Counted from the first letter of the stretch, positions 1 through 9,294 are shown. The stretch is 64,000 bases of DNA from Staphylococcus condimenti (GCF_001618885.1 NZ_CP015114.1:62001-126000); one strand, 5' to 3'. Translations and numbers: made by a program. Notes: generated by a model from the letters alone, not told the origin.

Positions 1-925
1 GTTGTTTTAGTTTATCTGCGTTTAAGATAGAGTCATCAACAGCTTTTTTAATATCTCTATCTTTAAAGTCAACTTTATATTCTTTCAATAGATCTTTGTA
101 TGCATCTACTAAGATTTGAGGATCTTTTTGTACTTTATTTTGGATAATTTGAGATTTCAATTTACTGCGTTCAGAAGAGAAATCAGTTGGTTTATCTGCT
201 TTGATTATATGATAACCGTAATCTGTTTTGACTACATCAGAAATTTGTCCATCTTTCAATTTAAATAACTCTTTATCAAACGGTTTAACCATTTGTCCTT
301 TGATTACATATCCTAAGCTGCCATCTTTCTTAGCGCTTGCTTTATCCATCGATTCTTTTTTGGCAATTTCACCAAATTTATCTGGATTTTTTTCAACTTC
401 TTTATGGATTTCTTCTGCTTTTTTCTTCGCATCTTTATCACTTAAGCCTTCTTTATCTTTATCATCAGTTTTAACTTTGATTAAGATGTGTGAAGCTTTT
501 TTAGTGTCATCTTTTAACTCTTTATCAGAAACTTTCACTTTATCCATCAACAATTGTTTTTGATAGGCTTGAAGTTTCTTTTGTTCTTTATAATCATTTA
601 GCGACATACCTTGTTGTTTTAAGGCACTTTCAAATTGATCTTTACCGCCATATTGCTTTTGTTCGTCTTTTATTTGCTGATCGATATCTTTTGTATCTAC
701 TTTATCAGAGTATTTCTTTTCTAATAATTTTCCAAGTAAAATTTCAAAAGAGCTGTTCGCTATTTGATCATTACCAATTTTTTTCATAACATCTTCGACT
801 TTTACATCTCCGGCTTTAGAAGAGATTAAGACATCTTCTTTTGAGTCAGTTGCATGATTTCCACATGCGCCAAGTAACACAGCGCTTGCTGTTACAGGAA
901 TCATAATCTTCTTAAATGATTTCAT
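1..925 (-). CDS. prsA: PrsA foldase lipoprotein (3' end cut by the window)
   Basis: Extracytoplasmic peptidyl-prolyl isomerase that helps secreted proteins fold on the outer face of the membrane. The protein starts [16 protein letters not shown] and has a lipobox LGAC, so it is cleaved and lipid-anchored at that Cys. A parvulin domain follows, from ASHILIKVK to the closing [11 protein letters not shown]. About 308 residues are visible; staphylococcal PrsA is about 320, so only the extreme C-terminus is missing. An AAAGGAG-type ribosome site precedes the ATG at 925. A plausible sigma-A promoter lies at 959-986. Reading stays open at the window edge. Confidence 0.95.
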   Translation of the reverse strand, partial: MKSFKKIMIPVTASAVLLGACGNHATDSKEDVLISSKAGDVKVEDVMKKIGNDQIANSSFEILLGKLLEKKYSDKVDTKDIDQQIKDEQKQYGGKDQFESALKQQGMSLNDYKEQKKLQAYQKQLLMDKVKVSDKELKDDTKKASHILIKVKTDDKDKEGLSDKDAKKKAEEIHKEVEKNPDKFGEIAKKESMDKASAKKDGSLGYVIKGQMVKPFDKELFKLKDGQISDVVKTDYGYHIIKADKPTDFSSERSKLKSQIIQNKVQKDPQILVDAYKDLLKEYKVDFKDRDIKKAVDDSILNADKLKQ

Positions 926-958
926 CTCTAAACTCCTTTATTAAAATATAACAATGTT

Positions 959-986
959 AATATACCATATTATCAACCTTATACAA
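959..986 (-). promoter_or_regulatory. Putative prsA promoter
   Basis: Minus-strand -35 TTGTAT (981-986) and -10 TATATT (959-964) with a 16-bp spacer, about 35 bp before the prsA start. Upstream at 1001-1019 lies a dyad, TAGTAC-N7-GTACTA. prsA is known to be VraSR-controlled in S. aureus, so this dyad is a candidate activator site, but that link is inference. Confidence 0.45.
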
Positions 987-1095
987 ATTAATCTTATACA
1001 TAGTACGACCAAAGTACTATAAAAATAAAGGGTAGTGATGTTATTAAATGATTAATTTTATTGATTATTCATATGTGTTATAAATAGGATTGTAT

Positions 1096-1130
1096 AAAAA
1101 TAAAAAGGATTCGACCGAAGTCGAATCCTT
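1096..1130 (-). terminator. Intrinsic terminator of the DUF3267-like gene
   Basis: Perfect 11-bp stem: AAGGATTCGAC (1105-1115) and GTCGAATCCTT (1120-1130) around a 4-nt CGAA loop. Read on the minus strand it is followed by a T-rich run. It lies directly after the stop codon of the gene at 1139-1705. Confidence 0.85.
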
Positions 1131-1138
1131 AGCATTGA

Positions 1139-1705
1139 TTAATTGAAGTGTCTGTCAGTTGGATAATCGTATTTATTTAAAATGTTAAATCCAGTACAGT
1201 GTTCTTCAATATATTTACCTTCATTTGAAAACAAAATCAGTTTCAAATACATCACATCCATTACAGAGAAACCGGCATTTAAGGCAAGCAGAAACATGAA
1301 ATAATGTCCATATTCCGGAAAAGCTTGGCCAAAATATATACAAGCTGCAGTGATTACAACTAATGGAGTGATAAGGCAAATGCAAAAATAATATTTATTA
1401 ATCGGGTTGTTGATATACAAATTATAAATTGGAATCCAAGCACGTTTGGATAAACGTTTCTTTTTAATGTGTTTATAATAAGGTGCTAGGATGATTAAAT
1501 GAATTAATTTATGAACTGGATAAAGTAATAAAGCTGCAATTACAAATAAGAAAAAATGCTGGTCTGTTATTTGTTTATCCGAAAAATAAATCATAATTTC
1601 ATAACTGATTAAAAAAGTAATAATTGTAGTAACAATCGCCATAAAAATAATACGCGGTAATCCGAATCTTGTATTGATATCGATTCGGCGAGCACATAAA
1701 AACAT
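1139..1705 (-). CDS. DUF3267-like integral membrane protein
   Basis: A 188-residue protein with four hydrophobic segments, at about residues 20-40, 50-72, 108-128 and 133-155, and little outside the membrane. Between helices 2 and 3 it has HKLIHLI, followed by a basic KHIKKKRLSKR stretch. A His-containing segment in that position is typical of DUF3267 proteins, which resemble site-2-protease-like folds, but no HExxH zinc motif is present. The start is well placed: GGAGG lies 7 nt before the ATG at 1705. Staphylococci keep a gene of this type next to prsA. No function is known; a direct role in secretion is only suggested by position. Confidence 0.7.
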   Translation of the reverse strand: MFLCARRIDINTRFGLPRIIFMAIVTTIITFLISYEIMIYFSDKQITDQHFFLFVIAALLLYPVHKLIHLIILAPYYKHIKKKRLSKRAWIPIYNLYINNPINKYYFCICLITPLVVITAACIYFGQAFPEYGHYFMFLLALNAGFSVMDVMYLKLILFSNEGKYIEEHCTGFNILNKYDYPTDRHFN

Positions 1706-1883
1706 AACGATACCTCCTCACAAAGTAATATAAAAAGGGTTTTTATTTACCGTTCTTATAACATACTTACGTATTATCTATCTTTAAATGAAAAGAGTCA
1801 AGAGTTTAATTTGTAATTTTATGTAAAAGTTTAAAAGGTTTAAAATTAAGAGGATAAAGAAGTGGGTTTTCAGGGGATAAGAG

Positions 1884-1923
1884 TAAAAAATTCGACCAAA
1901 AGCATATTGAATTTGGTCGAATT
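1884..1923 (-). terminator. Intrinsic terminator of the YtxH-like gene
   Basis: 12-bp stem AATTCGACCAAA (1889-1900) with TTTGGTCGAATT (1912-1923), followed on the minus strand by TTTTTTAC. It shares the TTCGACC core with the terminator at 1105-1130. Confidence 0.8.
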
Positions 1924-1933
1924 AATTGTAGTT

Positions 1934-2410
1934 CTATTTAGTTTCAGCCTTGTCAGTTTCCTTTGAACCAACTTCGCTTGCTTCAGATGACTGCTGATGA
2001 TGAATTGTATCTTTTTTACCATATCCTACAGCAGTTGTTTTAGGATTGTATGGTGTTATATTTCTTTTAGATGGACTTTTTGTAGGTTCTTGCATCACTT
2101 CTGAAATAACTTCTCCACGTTTTTGCAAGTCTTCGATATTTTCTTGAATATGATTAATATTCGGTTTAATATCTTTCATAAAATCACTAATCAAAGTTTT
2201 AACTTCATCAACAATTGTTTTAACTTGTTTTGATTCGACTTTGATTTGATTAAAATAATTAGTAAGGTTATTTGTTGATTGTTTTAATTCACGAGTACTG
2301 TTATCAAATTCAGTTTGGTTTACTTTTGACTCGTTTTTATTAAAAGCAGTGACAGCAAGTCCAGCAGCAGTCCCAGCAGCTAACCCGGCCAATACGCGTA
2401 TTACTCTCAT
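1934..2410 (-). CDS. Small membrane-anchored YtxH-like coiled-coil protein
   Basis: 158 residues. The N-terminus holds a Gly/Ala-rich helix (about residues 5-23, VLAGLAAGTAAGLAVTAF) that looks like a short membrane anchor with small-residue packing. A long charged helical region without Pro (about 28-105) follows and is probably coiled coil. The C-terminus is a disordered tail rich in Lys, Ser and Glu. There is no signal-peptidase site and no enzymatic motif. AAGGAG lies 8 nt before the ATG. Proteins of this shape in Firmicutes are called YtxH-like or general-stress proteins. Function unknown. It sits between hit and the DUF3267 gene, and a terminator after it separates it from the latter. 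Confidence 0.65.
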   Translation of the reverse strand: MRVIRVLAGLAAGTAAGLAVTAFNKNESKVNQTEFDNSTRELKQSTNNLTNYFNQIKVESKQVKTIVDEVKTLISDFMKDIKPNINHIQENIEDLQKRGEVISEVMQEPTKSPSKRNITPYNPKTTAVGYGKKDTIHHQQSSEASEVGSKETDKAETK

Positions 2411-2479
2411 AAGTTACTCTCCTTAATTAATTTGATGTTCAAAATTGATATAGTTTGATAATACCCTTTTTAAGGTTAA

Positions 2480-2905
2480 TCATTCAAATTGTGCTTGAAT
2501 CTGTTGGGCAATTTCAGCTTTTTTATCATCATCAATTTCTTCTTCGTGTGTAATCCATTTATAACCAAAACCATCGATATCATCTTTGTATCTTGGTAAG
2601 AAGTGGAAGTGTAAATGGAAAACAGATTGATCTGCATATTCACCATTATTTTGAATGATATTCAAACCATCTGGATTAAATGCTTTTTTAATTGCATTCG
2701 CAACTTTAGGTAATGCTGCCCCAATATGTTCCATTGTTTCAGGGTCTGTTTCGAAAATATTAGGTGATGGTTTTTTTGGAACAAGCAAAGTATGACCTTT
2801 TGTAACTTGTGAAATATCTAAAAATGCATAAACGTACTCATCTTCATAAACTTTGAAACTTGGAATTTCGCCATCAATGATTTTGCTGAAAATCGTTTTT
2901 GACAT
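2480..2905 (-). CDS. hit: HIT-family nucleotide-binding hydrolase
   Basis: Histidine-triad protein of 141 residues, expected to hydrolyse nucleoside phosphoramidates or AMP-lysyl-type adducts. The triad HLHFHF lies near residue 97, with the catalytic His expected at its middle position. The N-terminal KIIDGEIPSFKVYEDE segment is typical of the family. An in-frame GTG at 2908 gives one extra Met, but ATG 2905 matches family starts and has AAGGAG 9 nt upstream. It is divergent from ecsAB with about 135 bp between the starts. The same hit/ecs arrangement occurs in Bacillus and S. aureus. Confidence 0.93.
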   Translation of the reverse strand: MSKTIFSKIIDGEIPSFKVYEDEYVYAFLDISQVTKGHTLLVPKKPSPNIFETDPETMEHIGAALPKVANAIKKAFNPDGLNIIQNNGEYADQSVFHLHFHFLPRYKDDIDGFGYKWITHEEEIDDDKKAEIAQQIQAQFE

Positions 2906-3041
2906 CACAATTCACTCCTTAATTTTTATACTTATTTTTAATTATAGCATTCAATAGGAACAACAGTCATGCAGAGGGGTAAAACTTTAGGTTTTTTCAA
3001 AGACTTTTTGGTACAATAAAAAACAGTTGGAGGTTACAAAT

Positions 3042-3779
3042 ATGACTGTAAAAGTAGAACACCTGACAGGCGGATATGGTAAAAAGCCTGTAATTAAAGA
3101 TATTAACTTCGAATTAAAAAATGGAGAGATAGTAGGGCTCATAGGTTTAAATGGAGCTGGAAAAAGTACTACGATTAAGCACATGCTTGGTTTATTAACA
3201 CCGAGTTCTGGTGAACTCTCTATTTCAGGAACAAATATTAAAGATAACATTGAAGAATATCGACATAAATTGTCATATATTCCAGAAGCACCAGTTATTT
3301 ATGAAGAGCTGACGCTACAAGAACATATTGATATGACCGCTATGGCTTATGGAATTGATAAAAATACCGCAATGGAGCGAGCAAATCCGCTTCTCAAAAC
3401 ATTCCGATTAGAAAATGAACTTCAAATCTTTCCAAGTCATTTTTCTAAAGGAATGAAGCAAAAAGTAATGATTATCTGCGCATTTATTGTTAATCCAGAA
3501 CTTTATATCATAGATGAACCGTTCTTAGGTTTAGATCCGCTCGGTATTCAGTCCATGTTAGATTTAATGGTAGAAAAGAAAAACGAAGGCAGAACTGTTT
3601 TAATGAGTACGCACATTTTAGCTACAGCTGAGCGTTACTGTGATCGCTTTATTATCTTAGACGAGGGAAAAATTGTTGCATTTGGCAACCTTGAGGAATT
3701 ACGTGAACAAACTGGATTGCATGGAAAAACATTAGATGATATTTACATCCACGTCACACGAGGTGGTCAACAAGTATGA
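3042..3779 (+). CDS. ecsA: ABC transporter ATP-binding protein EcsA
   Basis: 245-residue ATPase of the Ecs transporter, which affects intramembrane proteolysis, secretion and cell-envelope physiology in Firmicutes; the substrate is unsettled. Walker A GLNGAGKST is at residues 35-43, an ABC signature variant FSKGMKQK at 134-141, and Walker B LYIIDEP at 154-160. The H-loop His is in STHIL. GGAGG lies 8 nt before ATG 3042. A TTG at 3027 would add five residues but lacks a ribosome site. The ecsB start overlaps the stop codon by 4 bp (ATGA), implying translational coupling. Confidence 0.95.
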   Translation: MTVKVEHLTGGYGKKPVIKDINFELKNGEIVGLIGLNGAGKSTTIKHMLGLLTPSSGELSISGTNIKDNIEEYRHKLSYIPEAPVIYEELTLQEHIDMTAMAYGIDKNTAMERANPLLKTFRLENELQIFPSHFSKGMKQKVMIICAFIVNPELYIIDEPFLGLDPLGIQSMLDLMVEKKNEGRTVLMSTHILATAERYCDRFIILDEGKIVAFGNLEELREQTGLHGKTLDDIYIHVTRGGQQV

Positions 3780-5002
3780 CAGATCATCGTGCGATTGCGT
3801 TATTTAATCAAAGACGTCAGGCAATCAGTAAAGAAAAAGCGTATTATAATAAGTTTATTTTTAATGGCCATTTTTCAATATTCCTATTAATTTTACTGGG
3901 TGCATTCATGATGGGTTACAACAACTGGCTCAAACATATTCCAGAAGGTATACCTTATGCACTTTTAGCAAGTATGGCAGTTGCTGCAATTTCCTTATTT
4001 CCATTGCGTACATTATTAAAAGAAGCGGACCGTTTATTTTTATTACCGTTTGAACAGCATATGTCTATTTATATGAGATATAGCTTGATGTATAGTTATC
4101 TCGGCAGAATTATGATGCAGATTGCAGCCTTGGTCATTTTATTTCCGTTATTCAATACATTAGACCACGATAATATTGTTTATTATATTGTATTTGCAAT
4201 CACCGCACTCATTTTTCCGTATCTTGGTTTATATGCAAAACTCGAATGGATACAAGCAAGATTATCTGGATGGATTATTCTTTTGATAGAATGGGTTTGC
4301 TTCACATTAACTTATGAACTTATTTTAGGATTACATCAATTGTGGGGCGTTTTATTGCTTGTTGTATTTGCGTTAGGTATATTTGGACTGAAACGTTCAA
4401 ATCAGAAAAAATTGTTTGCTTGGGAAACACTGATTGCGATTGAAGCACAGCATCATATGAATTACTACAAATTCGTCAATATGTTTACTGATGTAAAGCA
4501 TCTGCGTTCTCAAGCAGTACGCAGACGTTACTTAGACTTTATATTACCTAGACCAAGTGCTAAAAATTACAATGCTAATCAAATGTATTTGTTCTTGTTT
4601 AAGCGCAGTTTCTTAAGAGGCAAAGATGCATTCAACATTATTTTACGATTAGTTATTATCGCATTGATATTGATGGTATGGTTATCGCAGATGTGGATTT
4701 CGCTTATTGTAGGTGCATTGTTTATGTATATTATTCTCTTACAGACAGCACAATTTTATACTCAACAAGCTTACGGGTTATGGCCGCAAGTCTGGCCTGT
4801 ACCAGAAGAGAATGTAATAAAAGGATACGGTCAATTTTTATACCATATCATGTTTGCAATAGGGATAATATTAGCAATCACATACGTAATTTTATTCCCT
4901 GCACAATTTTATGCAGCACTCGTGTTCTTTATTGTAGGCTGGTTAACAATCAGAAATATTGTGAAGAAACTTAAATATCAAGAAACATTATTACGCGACT
5001 AA
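3776..5002 (+). CDS. ecsB: ABC transporter permease EcsB
   Basis: 408-residue membrane partner of EcsA. Hydrophobic helices are visible at about residues 30-50, 60-80, 110-160 (two to three helices), 168-205, 283-330 and 352-390, with a basic cytoplasmic loop between. It starts inside the ecsA stop codon. No ecsC follows; the operon ends at a strong terminator at 5004-5052 shared with the convergent gene. Confidence 0.93.
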   Translation: MTDHRAIALFNQRRQAISKEKAYYNKFIFNGHFSIFLLILLGAFMMGYNNWLKHIPEGIPYALLASMAVAAISLFPLRTLLKEADRLFLLPFEQHMSIYMRYSLMYSYLGRIMMQIAALVILFPLFNTLDHDNIVYYIVFAITALIFPYLGLYAKLEWIQARLSGWIILLIEWVCFTLTYELILGLHQLWGVLLLVVFALGIFGLKRSNQKKLFAWETLIAIEAQHHMNYYKFVNMFTDVKHLRSQAVRRRYLDFILPRPSAKNYNANQMYLFLFKRSFLRGKDAFNIILRLVIIALILMVWLSQMWISLIVGALFMYIILLQTAQFYTQQAYGLWPQVWPVPEENVIKGYGQFLYHIMFAIGIILAITYVILFPAQFYAALVFFIVGWLTIRNIVKKLKYQETLLRD

Positions 5003-5003
5003 A

Positions 5004-5052
5004 ATAAAAACAACGCCAAATTAACAATAAGTTAATTGGCGTTGTTTTTATT
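5004..5052. terminator. Bidirectional terminator between ecsB and the traP-like gene
   Basis: Long stem made of AAAACAACGCCAA and TTGGCGTTGTTTT, extended by TTAAC/GTTAA, with A- and T-rich ends on both sides. It can serve both converging genes. Confidence 0.88.
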
Positions 5053-5063
5053 TACTTACATCA

Positions 5064-5567
5064 TTACTTATCATCAACGGGGTAGAGGTAACGTTCAAAG
5101 TAACTTGAATGTTGTCCACTAGAACCGAAGAATTGAGATAATGCAGATTTTGAGAAGTTTTCTTGATAAATAGAAGACGCTTTGAAATCTTCATAAGCTT
5201 GACGCTCTGAAAAACCGAAATAAATTTTGTAAGTAGTTCCTTTATCCGGTTTTAAGAAACGATAACATTTAAAGCCTGGGAACTTATCAAAATCTAATGT
5301 CAATCCCATTAATCGTTTTTCTAATTGATATGAATGGTCTTCTGCTGTAGGGATAAATACTACTGCGAAGAAACCATCTTCTTCTAATTCATTAACAGAT
5401 GAAAGAACGTCATAAGTAAGCGGTTCTTTAAGCGCGCTCGGCATATCTGTTTCTTCAAAAATTAATGATGTATCATTTGCTGAATATAAATATAAGTGGT
5501 GGTCTGGGTTGTTAAGTCTGATTTGGTTGAGGTATCCGAAAGTACCATATGAGGCATAAAATTTCAT
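5064..5567 (-). CDS. traP: TRAP / HmoB-like ABM-domain protein
   Basis: 167-residue homologue of staphylococcal TRAP (target of RNAIII-activating protein). The C-terminal half (about residues 65-160) is an ABM-type ferredoxin-like fold related to haem monooxygenase HmoB of Bacillus. SGQHSSYFERYLYP near residue 150 holds a conserved His. The gene stands between ecsAB and hemEHY, as hmoB (yhgC) does in B. subtilis. A haem-related job therefore fits the context better than the originally proposed quorum-sensing role, although staphylococcal TRAP function is disputed. It is transcribed toward ecsB and stops at the shared terminator. Confidence 0.85.
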   Translation of the reverse strand: MKFYASYGTFGYLNQIRLNNPDHHLYLYSANDTSLIFEETDMPSALKEPLTYDVLSSVNELEEDGFFAVVFIPTAEDHSYQLEKRLMGLTLDFDKFPGFKCYRFLKPDKGTTYKIYFGFSERQAYEDFKASSIYQENFSKSALSQFFGSSGQHSSYFERYLYPVDDK

Positions 5568-5876
5568 GGTAAATTCCCCCTTTTCTCTTAATTATACGAT
5601 GTAATAATACGATTTGCTAGCTATATAATTGTGCTAGTGATTTTATTATATCTTAATAAATCAAATAAGTGGTATTAAAACACAAAGAATAGTCTACAAA
5701 TTTAATGAGTATGTTGAATGAGACTCTAGTTAAAGTATGTCATAATATAGGTTGGATTTAAAAAGTTAGGTCATCTTACTATGTCATTTTTATGACATTT
5801 AAAAGGTTTAAAATACGCATAATCTAGTGATATGCTATGATAGATTAGAATGATTATATTGTGGGAGGACATTGAG
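5568..5876. other. Intergenic region between the traP-like gene and hemE
   Basis: 309 bp without a convincing gene. It must hold both divergent promoters. The one clear signal is a perfect dyad at 5781-5798. Possible hemE -10 elements are CATAAT (5818-5823) and TATGAT (5836-5841), neither with a good -35. Confidence 0.5.
5781..5798. promoter_or_regulatory. Dyad operator candidate upstream of hemEHY
   Basis: Perfect inverted repeat ATGTCAT-TTTT-ATGACAT, 80-95 bp before the hemE start. The right arm includes a TGACAT that could act as a -35. A further GGTCAT lies at 5769-5774. The sequence does not match Fur, PerR, CcpA or CodY consensus sites. The bound regulator is unknown. Confidence 0.5.
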
Positions 5877-6914
5877 GTGCATAGTAAAAATAATACAATT
5901 TTAAAAATGATTAAGGGAGAAGAGGTTGCGCATACGCCCGTGTGGTTCATGCGCCAAGCTGGAAGATCACAGCCGGAATACCGTGCCTTAAAAGAGAAAT
6001 ATTCGTTATTTGAAATTACACATCAACCTGAGTTATGTGCCTATGTTACACATTTGCCTGTTGATAACTATCAAACTGATGCAGCTATTTTATATAAAGA
6101 TATTATGACACCCCTAAAACCAATTGGGGTAGATGTTGAAATTAAATCAGGTATAGGTCCTGTAATCAGTAATACGATAAAGACTGTACAAGATGTTGAA
6201 AAGTTAGGTCAGATTGACCCTAAAAGAGATGTGCCTTACGTATTGGATACCATCAAACTTTTGACAGAAGAAAAGTTGAATGTGCCATTAATTGGATTTG
6301 TAGGTGCGCCCTTTACGTTAGCAAGTTACATGATAGAAGGCGGACCATCTAAAAATTATCATTTCACAAAAGCAATGATGTATAGAGATGAGGCAACTTG
6401 GTTTGCTTTAATGGATCATTTAGTGGATATGTCAATTACTTATGCAAGTGCTCAAATTGAAGCAGGTGCAGAGCTGATTCAAATCTTCGATTCTTGGATT
6501 GGTGCTTTAAATGCAGCTGATTTCAATTATTACATTAAACCTTCAATGGAACGTTTGATTAAAGGTATTAAAGCACAGCATGATGTACCGATTATATTAT
6601 TCGGTGTGAATGCAACGCATCTTATTGAAGAGTGGAACAGCTTACCGATTGATGTTTTAGGTATTGATTGGCGTACAACAATTAAAGAAACATCAAATTC
6701 TGGAGTTGAGAAGACGATTCAAGGAAACTTAGATCCTTCATTATTACTGGCACCATGGGATGTAATACAACCAAGATTAGATAAAATATTAGATGAAGGT
6801 ATGCAGCATGGAAAGCATATCTTTAATTTAGGACACGGCGTATTCCCAGAAGTAAAACCGGATACATTGAAACAAATTACAGCATATGTTCACGATTATA
6901 CAAAAAGAAAGTAA
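5877..6914 (+). CDS. hemE: Uroporphyrinogen decarboxylase HemE
   Basis: Converts uroporphyrinogen III to coproporphyrinogen III in haem synthesis. The protein is 345 residues from a GTG start at 5877, preceded by GGGAGG. An upstream ATG at 5850 in the same frame lacks a ribosome site and extends beyond the family start. [13 protein letters not shown] near residue 25 is the substrate-binding signature; the [10 protein letters not shown] segment near the C-terminus is also diagnostic. First gene of hemE-hemH-hemY, with 30 bp to hemH. Confidence 0.97.
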   Translation: MHSKNNTILKMIKGEEVAHTPVWFMRQAGRSQPEYRALKEKYSLFEITHQPELCAYVTHLPVDNYQTDAAILYKDIMTPLKPIGVDVEIKSGIGPVISNTIKTVQDVEKLGQIDPKRDVPYVLDTIKLLTEEKLNVPLIGFVGAPFTLASYMIEGGPSKNYHFTKAMMYRDEATWFALMDHLVDMSITYASAQIEAGAELIQIFDSWIGALNAADFNYYIKPSMERLIKGIKAQHDVPIILFGVNATHLIEEWNSLPIDVLGIDWRTTIKETSNSGVEKTIQGNLDPSLLLAPWDVIQPRLDKILDEGMQHGKHIFNLGHGVFPEVKPDTLKQITAYVHDYTKRK

Positions 6915-6944
6915 GAAAAATGATTGGTAAAGGAAGGGTTTAAA

Positions 6945-7901
6945 ATGGCTAAAACAGTTGGTCTATTAGTGATGGCTTATGGAACGCCATATAAAGAAAG
7001 TGATATAGAGGCGTACTATACAGATATACGTCACGGCAAAAAACCTTCACCAGAAGAAGTGCAAGATTTAAAAGATCGTTATAAATTTATCGGTGGTATC
7101 TCTCCACTTGCAAAAATTACAGATGAGCAAGCAGAAGCATTAAAAGATAATTTGAATTTAATGTATAAAGACAAAGACATAGAGTTCAAATTATATATCG
7201 GTTTAAAACATATCAATCCATACATTGAAGATGCGTTAAAACAAATGAATGAAGATGGTATTGAAGAGGCAGTATCCATTGTGCTTGCACCTCATTTTTC
7301 TAACTTCTCAGTTGGTTCGTATGATAAAAGAGCAGATAAAGAAGCAGAAAAATACGGCATTCGCTTAATGCATGTTAAAAGCTTTTACCAACAGCCTAAA
7401 TTTATTCAATATTGGGTAAGACAAATCAATCAAACATTATCTGATATTCCAGAAGAAGAGCAAGATGAAACAGTTCTTGTTGTATCAGCGCATAGTTTGC
7501 CTGAAAAAATGATTATGGAATCACATGATCCTTATCCTCAACAATTAACAGACACTAAAAATTTACTTGAAGAACTATCGAATGTTAAACATGCAGCACA
7601 AGGTTGGCAATCAGAAGGTAATACGGGTACTCCATGGTTAGGACCTGATGTACAAGATTTAACGCGCAGTTTGTATCAAGAACATGGTTACAAGCACTTT
7701 ATTTATACACCAGTCGGATTCGTATGCAATCATTTGGAAGTACTGTATGATAACGACCATGAATGTAAAGTGGTTTGTGATGAAATTGGTGCAGCGTATC
7801 ATCGTCCGCCTATGCCAAATACCGATCCTTTATTTATCGGTGCTATGGCTGATGAAGTTTATTCAGTTTTTTCAGTGAAAGAAGTGGGTCAACATGACTA
7901 A
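6945..7901 (+). CDS. hemH: Coproporphyrin/proto-type ferrochelatase
   Basis: 318 residues. In Firmicutes this enzyme (also called CpfC) inserts ferrous iron into coproporphyrin III in the coproporphyrin-dependent haem branch. The iron-site His is in SAHSLPEKM and the partner Glu in VCNHLEVLYD. The N-terminal LLVMAYGTP is typical. The start is set by AAGGAAGG before ATG 6945; a TTG at 6924 was not used. The last codons overlap the hemY start by 8 bp. Confidence 0.96.
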   Translation: MAKTVGLLVMAYGTPYKESDIEAYYTDIRHGKKPSPEEVQDLKDRYKFIGGISPLAKITDEQAEALKDNLNLMYKDKDIEFKLYIGLKHINPYIEDALKQMNEDGIEEAVSIVLAPHFSNFSVGSYDKRADKEAEKYGIRLMHVKSFYQQPKFIQYWVRQINQTLSDIPEEEQDETVLVVSAHSLPEKMIMESHDPYPQQLTDTKNLLEELSNVKHAAQGWQSEGNTGTPWLGPDVQDLTRSLYQEHGYKHFIYTPVGFVCNHLEVLYDNDHECKVVCDEIGAAYHRPPMPNTDPLFIGAMADEVYSVFSVKEVGQHD

Positions 7902-9294
7902 GAAGATTGCAATTATCGGTGCAGGTATTACAGGATTGTCAGCGGCGTATTATTTAAAAAAAGAATATCCGCAATTTGATGTTGAGGTCATAGAAGCAAC
8001 TAACCGTGCCGGTGGTAAAATTCAAACTTACCGCAAAGAAGGCTATACAATCGAATTAGGTCCTGAATCATATTTGGGCAGAAAAAAAATTATGACTGAA
8101 TTGGCTGAAGAAATCGGATTAGGCGACGATTTAATTACGAATCAAACAGGCCAATCTTATATTTATGCAAACAATCACTTGTATCCTATTCCTGGCGGCT
8201 CAATTATGGGTATTCCTACTGATGTTAAACCTTTTATCAGTACAAAATTGATTTCTGTTAAAGGTAAAATTCGTGCAGCAATGGATTTATTTAAAAAACC
8301 AGTAGAAATGCAGAATGGTGATATTTCTGTAGGTCACTTTTTCAGAGAACGACTTGGTGATGAAGTACTGGAAAATTTAATTGAACCGCTTATGGGTGGT
8401 ATTTATGGCACAAATATTGATGATTTGAGTTTAATGAGTACTTTTCCGAATTTCAAAGAACGAGAAGAGCAGTACAACAGCTTAATTAAAGGCATGCGTC
8501 ATGAAAAACAAGTGCGTCAAAGTCAGAAAAAACTCTATCCTGGTGCGCCTAAAGGTCAATTTAAACAATTCAGACATGGTTTAAGTTCATTTATTGAAGC
8601 GCTAGAGCAAGCTGTAAAAAAACAAGACACTGAAGTAATATATAATACTAAAGTAGAAGATATTATCGGCTCACAACGTGGTTATGATATTGTTTTCGAC
8701 GGTGAAAAGCATTTTTATGACGGTGTATTAGTAACAGTACCGCATCAAACATTTATGCAATGGTTCAGTGAAGATCCGGCTTTTGATTATTTTAAAGCAA
8801 TGGACAGTACTTCAGTTGCAACGGTAGTATTGGCGTTTGATGAAAAAGATGTTGAAAACACATATGATGGTACAGGTTTTGTGATAGCTAGAACGTCTGA
8901 TACACGTATCACTGCATGTACATGGACAAGTAAAAAATGGCCGTTTACGACACCAAAAGGCAAAGTATTATTGCGTGCTTATGTAGGTAAGCCTGGTGAT
9001 CATATTTTAGAAGAAATGAATGATGAACAAATCGTTTCAACAGTGAGAAAAGATTTGAGTCAAATGATGACTATTAAAGGGAATCCAGAGTTTACAATAG
9101 TAAATAGATTGCCTAAAAGTATGCCGCAATACCATGTAGGTCATATTCAGCATGTCCGTGACATTCAAACACATATCCGTCAAAATTATCCACATCTGAG
9201 AATTACAGGAGCAGGGTTTGAAGCGGTTGGTTTGCCCGATTGTATTCAACAAGGTAAAGATGCAATCGAAGAATTAGCTGCGGTTGTGAAGTGA
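7894..9294 (+). CDS. hemY: Coproporphyrinogen III oxidase (HemY/CgoX)
   Basis: 466-residue flavoprotein that oxidises coproporphyrinogen III to coproporphyrin III in the Gram-positive haem branch. The N-terminal FAD-binding motif IAIIGAGITGLSAAYYLKK is at residues 4-22. The C-terminal ITGAGFEAVGLPDCIQQG segment contributes to the flavin site and is typical of protoporphyrinogen-oxidase-type enzymes. It overlaps hemH by 8 bp and closes the haem operon. No stem-loop lies directly after the stop; the first good hairpin with a T-run is at 9430-9492. Confidence 0.95.
   Translation: MTKKIAIIGAGITGLSAAYYLKKEYPQFDVEVIEATNRAGGKIQTYRKEGYTIELGPESYLGRKKIMTELAEEIGLGDDLITNQTGQSYIYANNHLYPIPGGSIMGIPTDVKPFISTKLISVKGKIRAAMDLFKKPVEMQNGDISVGHFFRERLGDEVLENLIEPLMGGIYGTNIDDLSLMSTFPNFKEREEQYNSLIKGMRHEKQVRQSQKKLYPGAPKGQFKQFRHGLSSFIEALEQAVKKQDTEVIYNTKVEDIIGSQRGYDIVFDGEKHFYDGVLVTVPHQTFMQWFSEDPAFDYFKAMDSTSVATVVLAFDEKDVENTYDGTGFVIARTSDTRITACTWTSKKWPFTTPKGKVLLRAYVGKPGDHILEEMNDEQIVSTVRKDLSQMMTIKGNPEFTIVNRLPKSMPQYHVGHIQHVRDIQTHIRQNYPHLRITGAGFEAVGLPDCIQQGKDAIEELAAVVK

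Noticed and set aside
228-563. 111-codon frame on the plus strand inside prsA
   Set aside because: It is antisense to a conserved prsA coding region and has no ribosome site; the hydrophobic composition results from reading charged codons backward.
5850-5876. Upstream ATG start of hemE
   Set aside because: The GTG at 5877 has a good ribosome site and matches the conserved N-terminus; the longer form adds nine unrelated residues.
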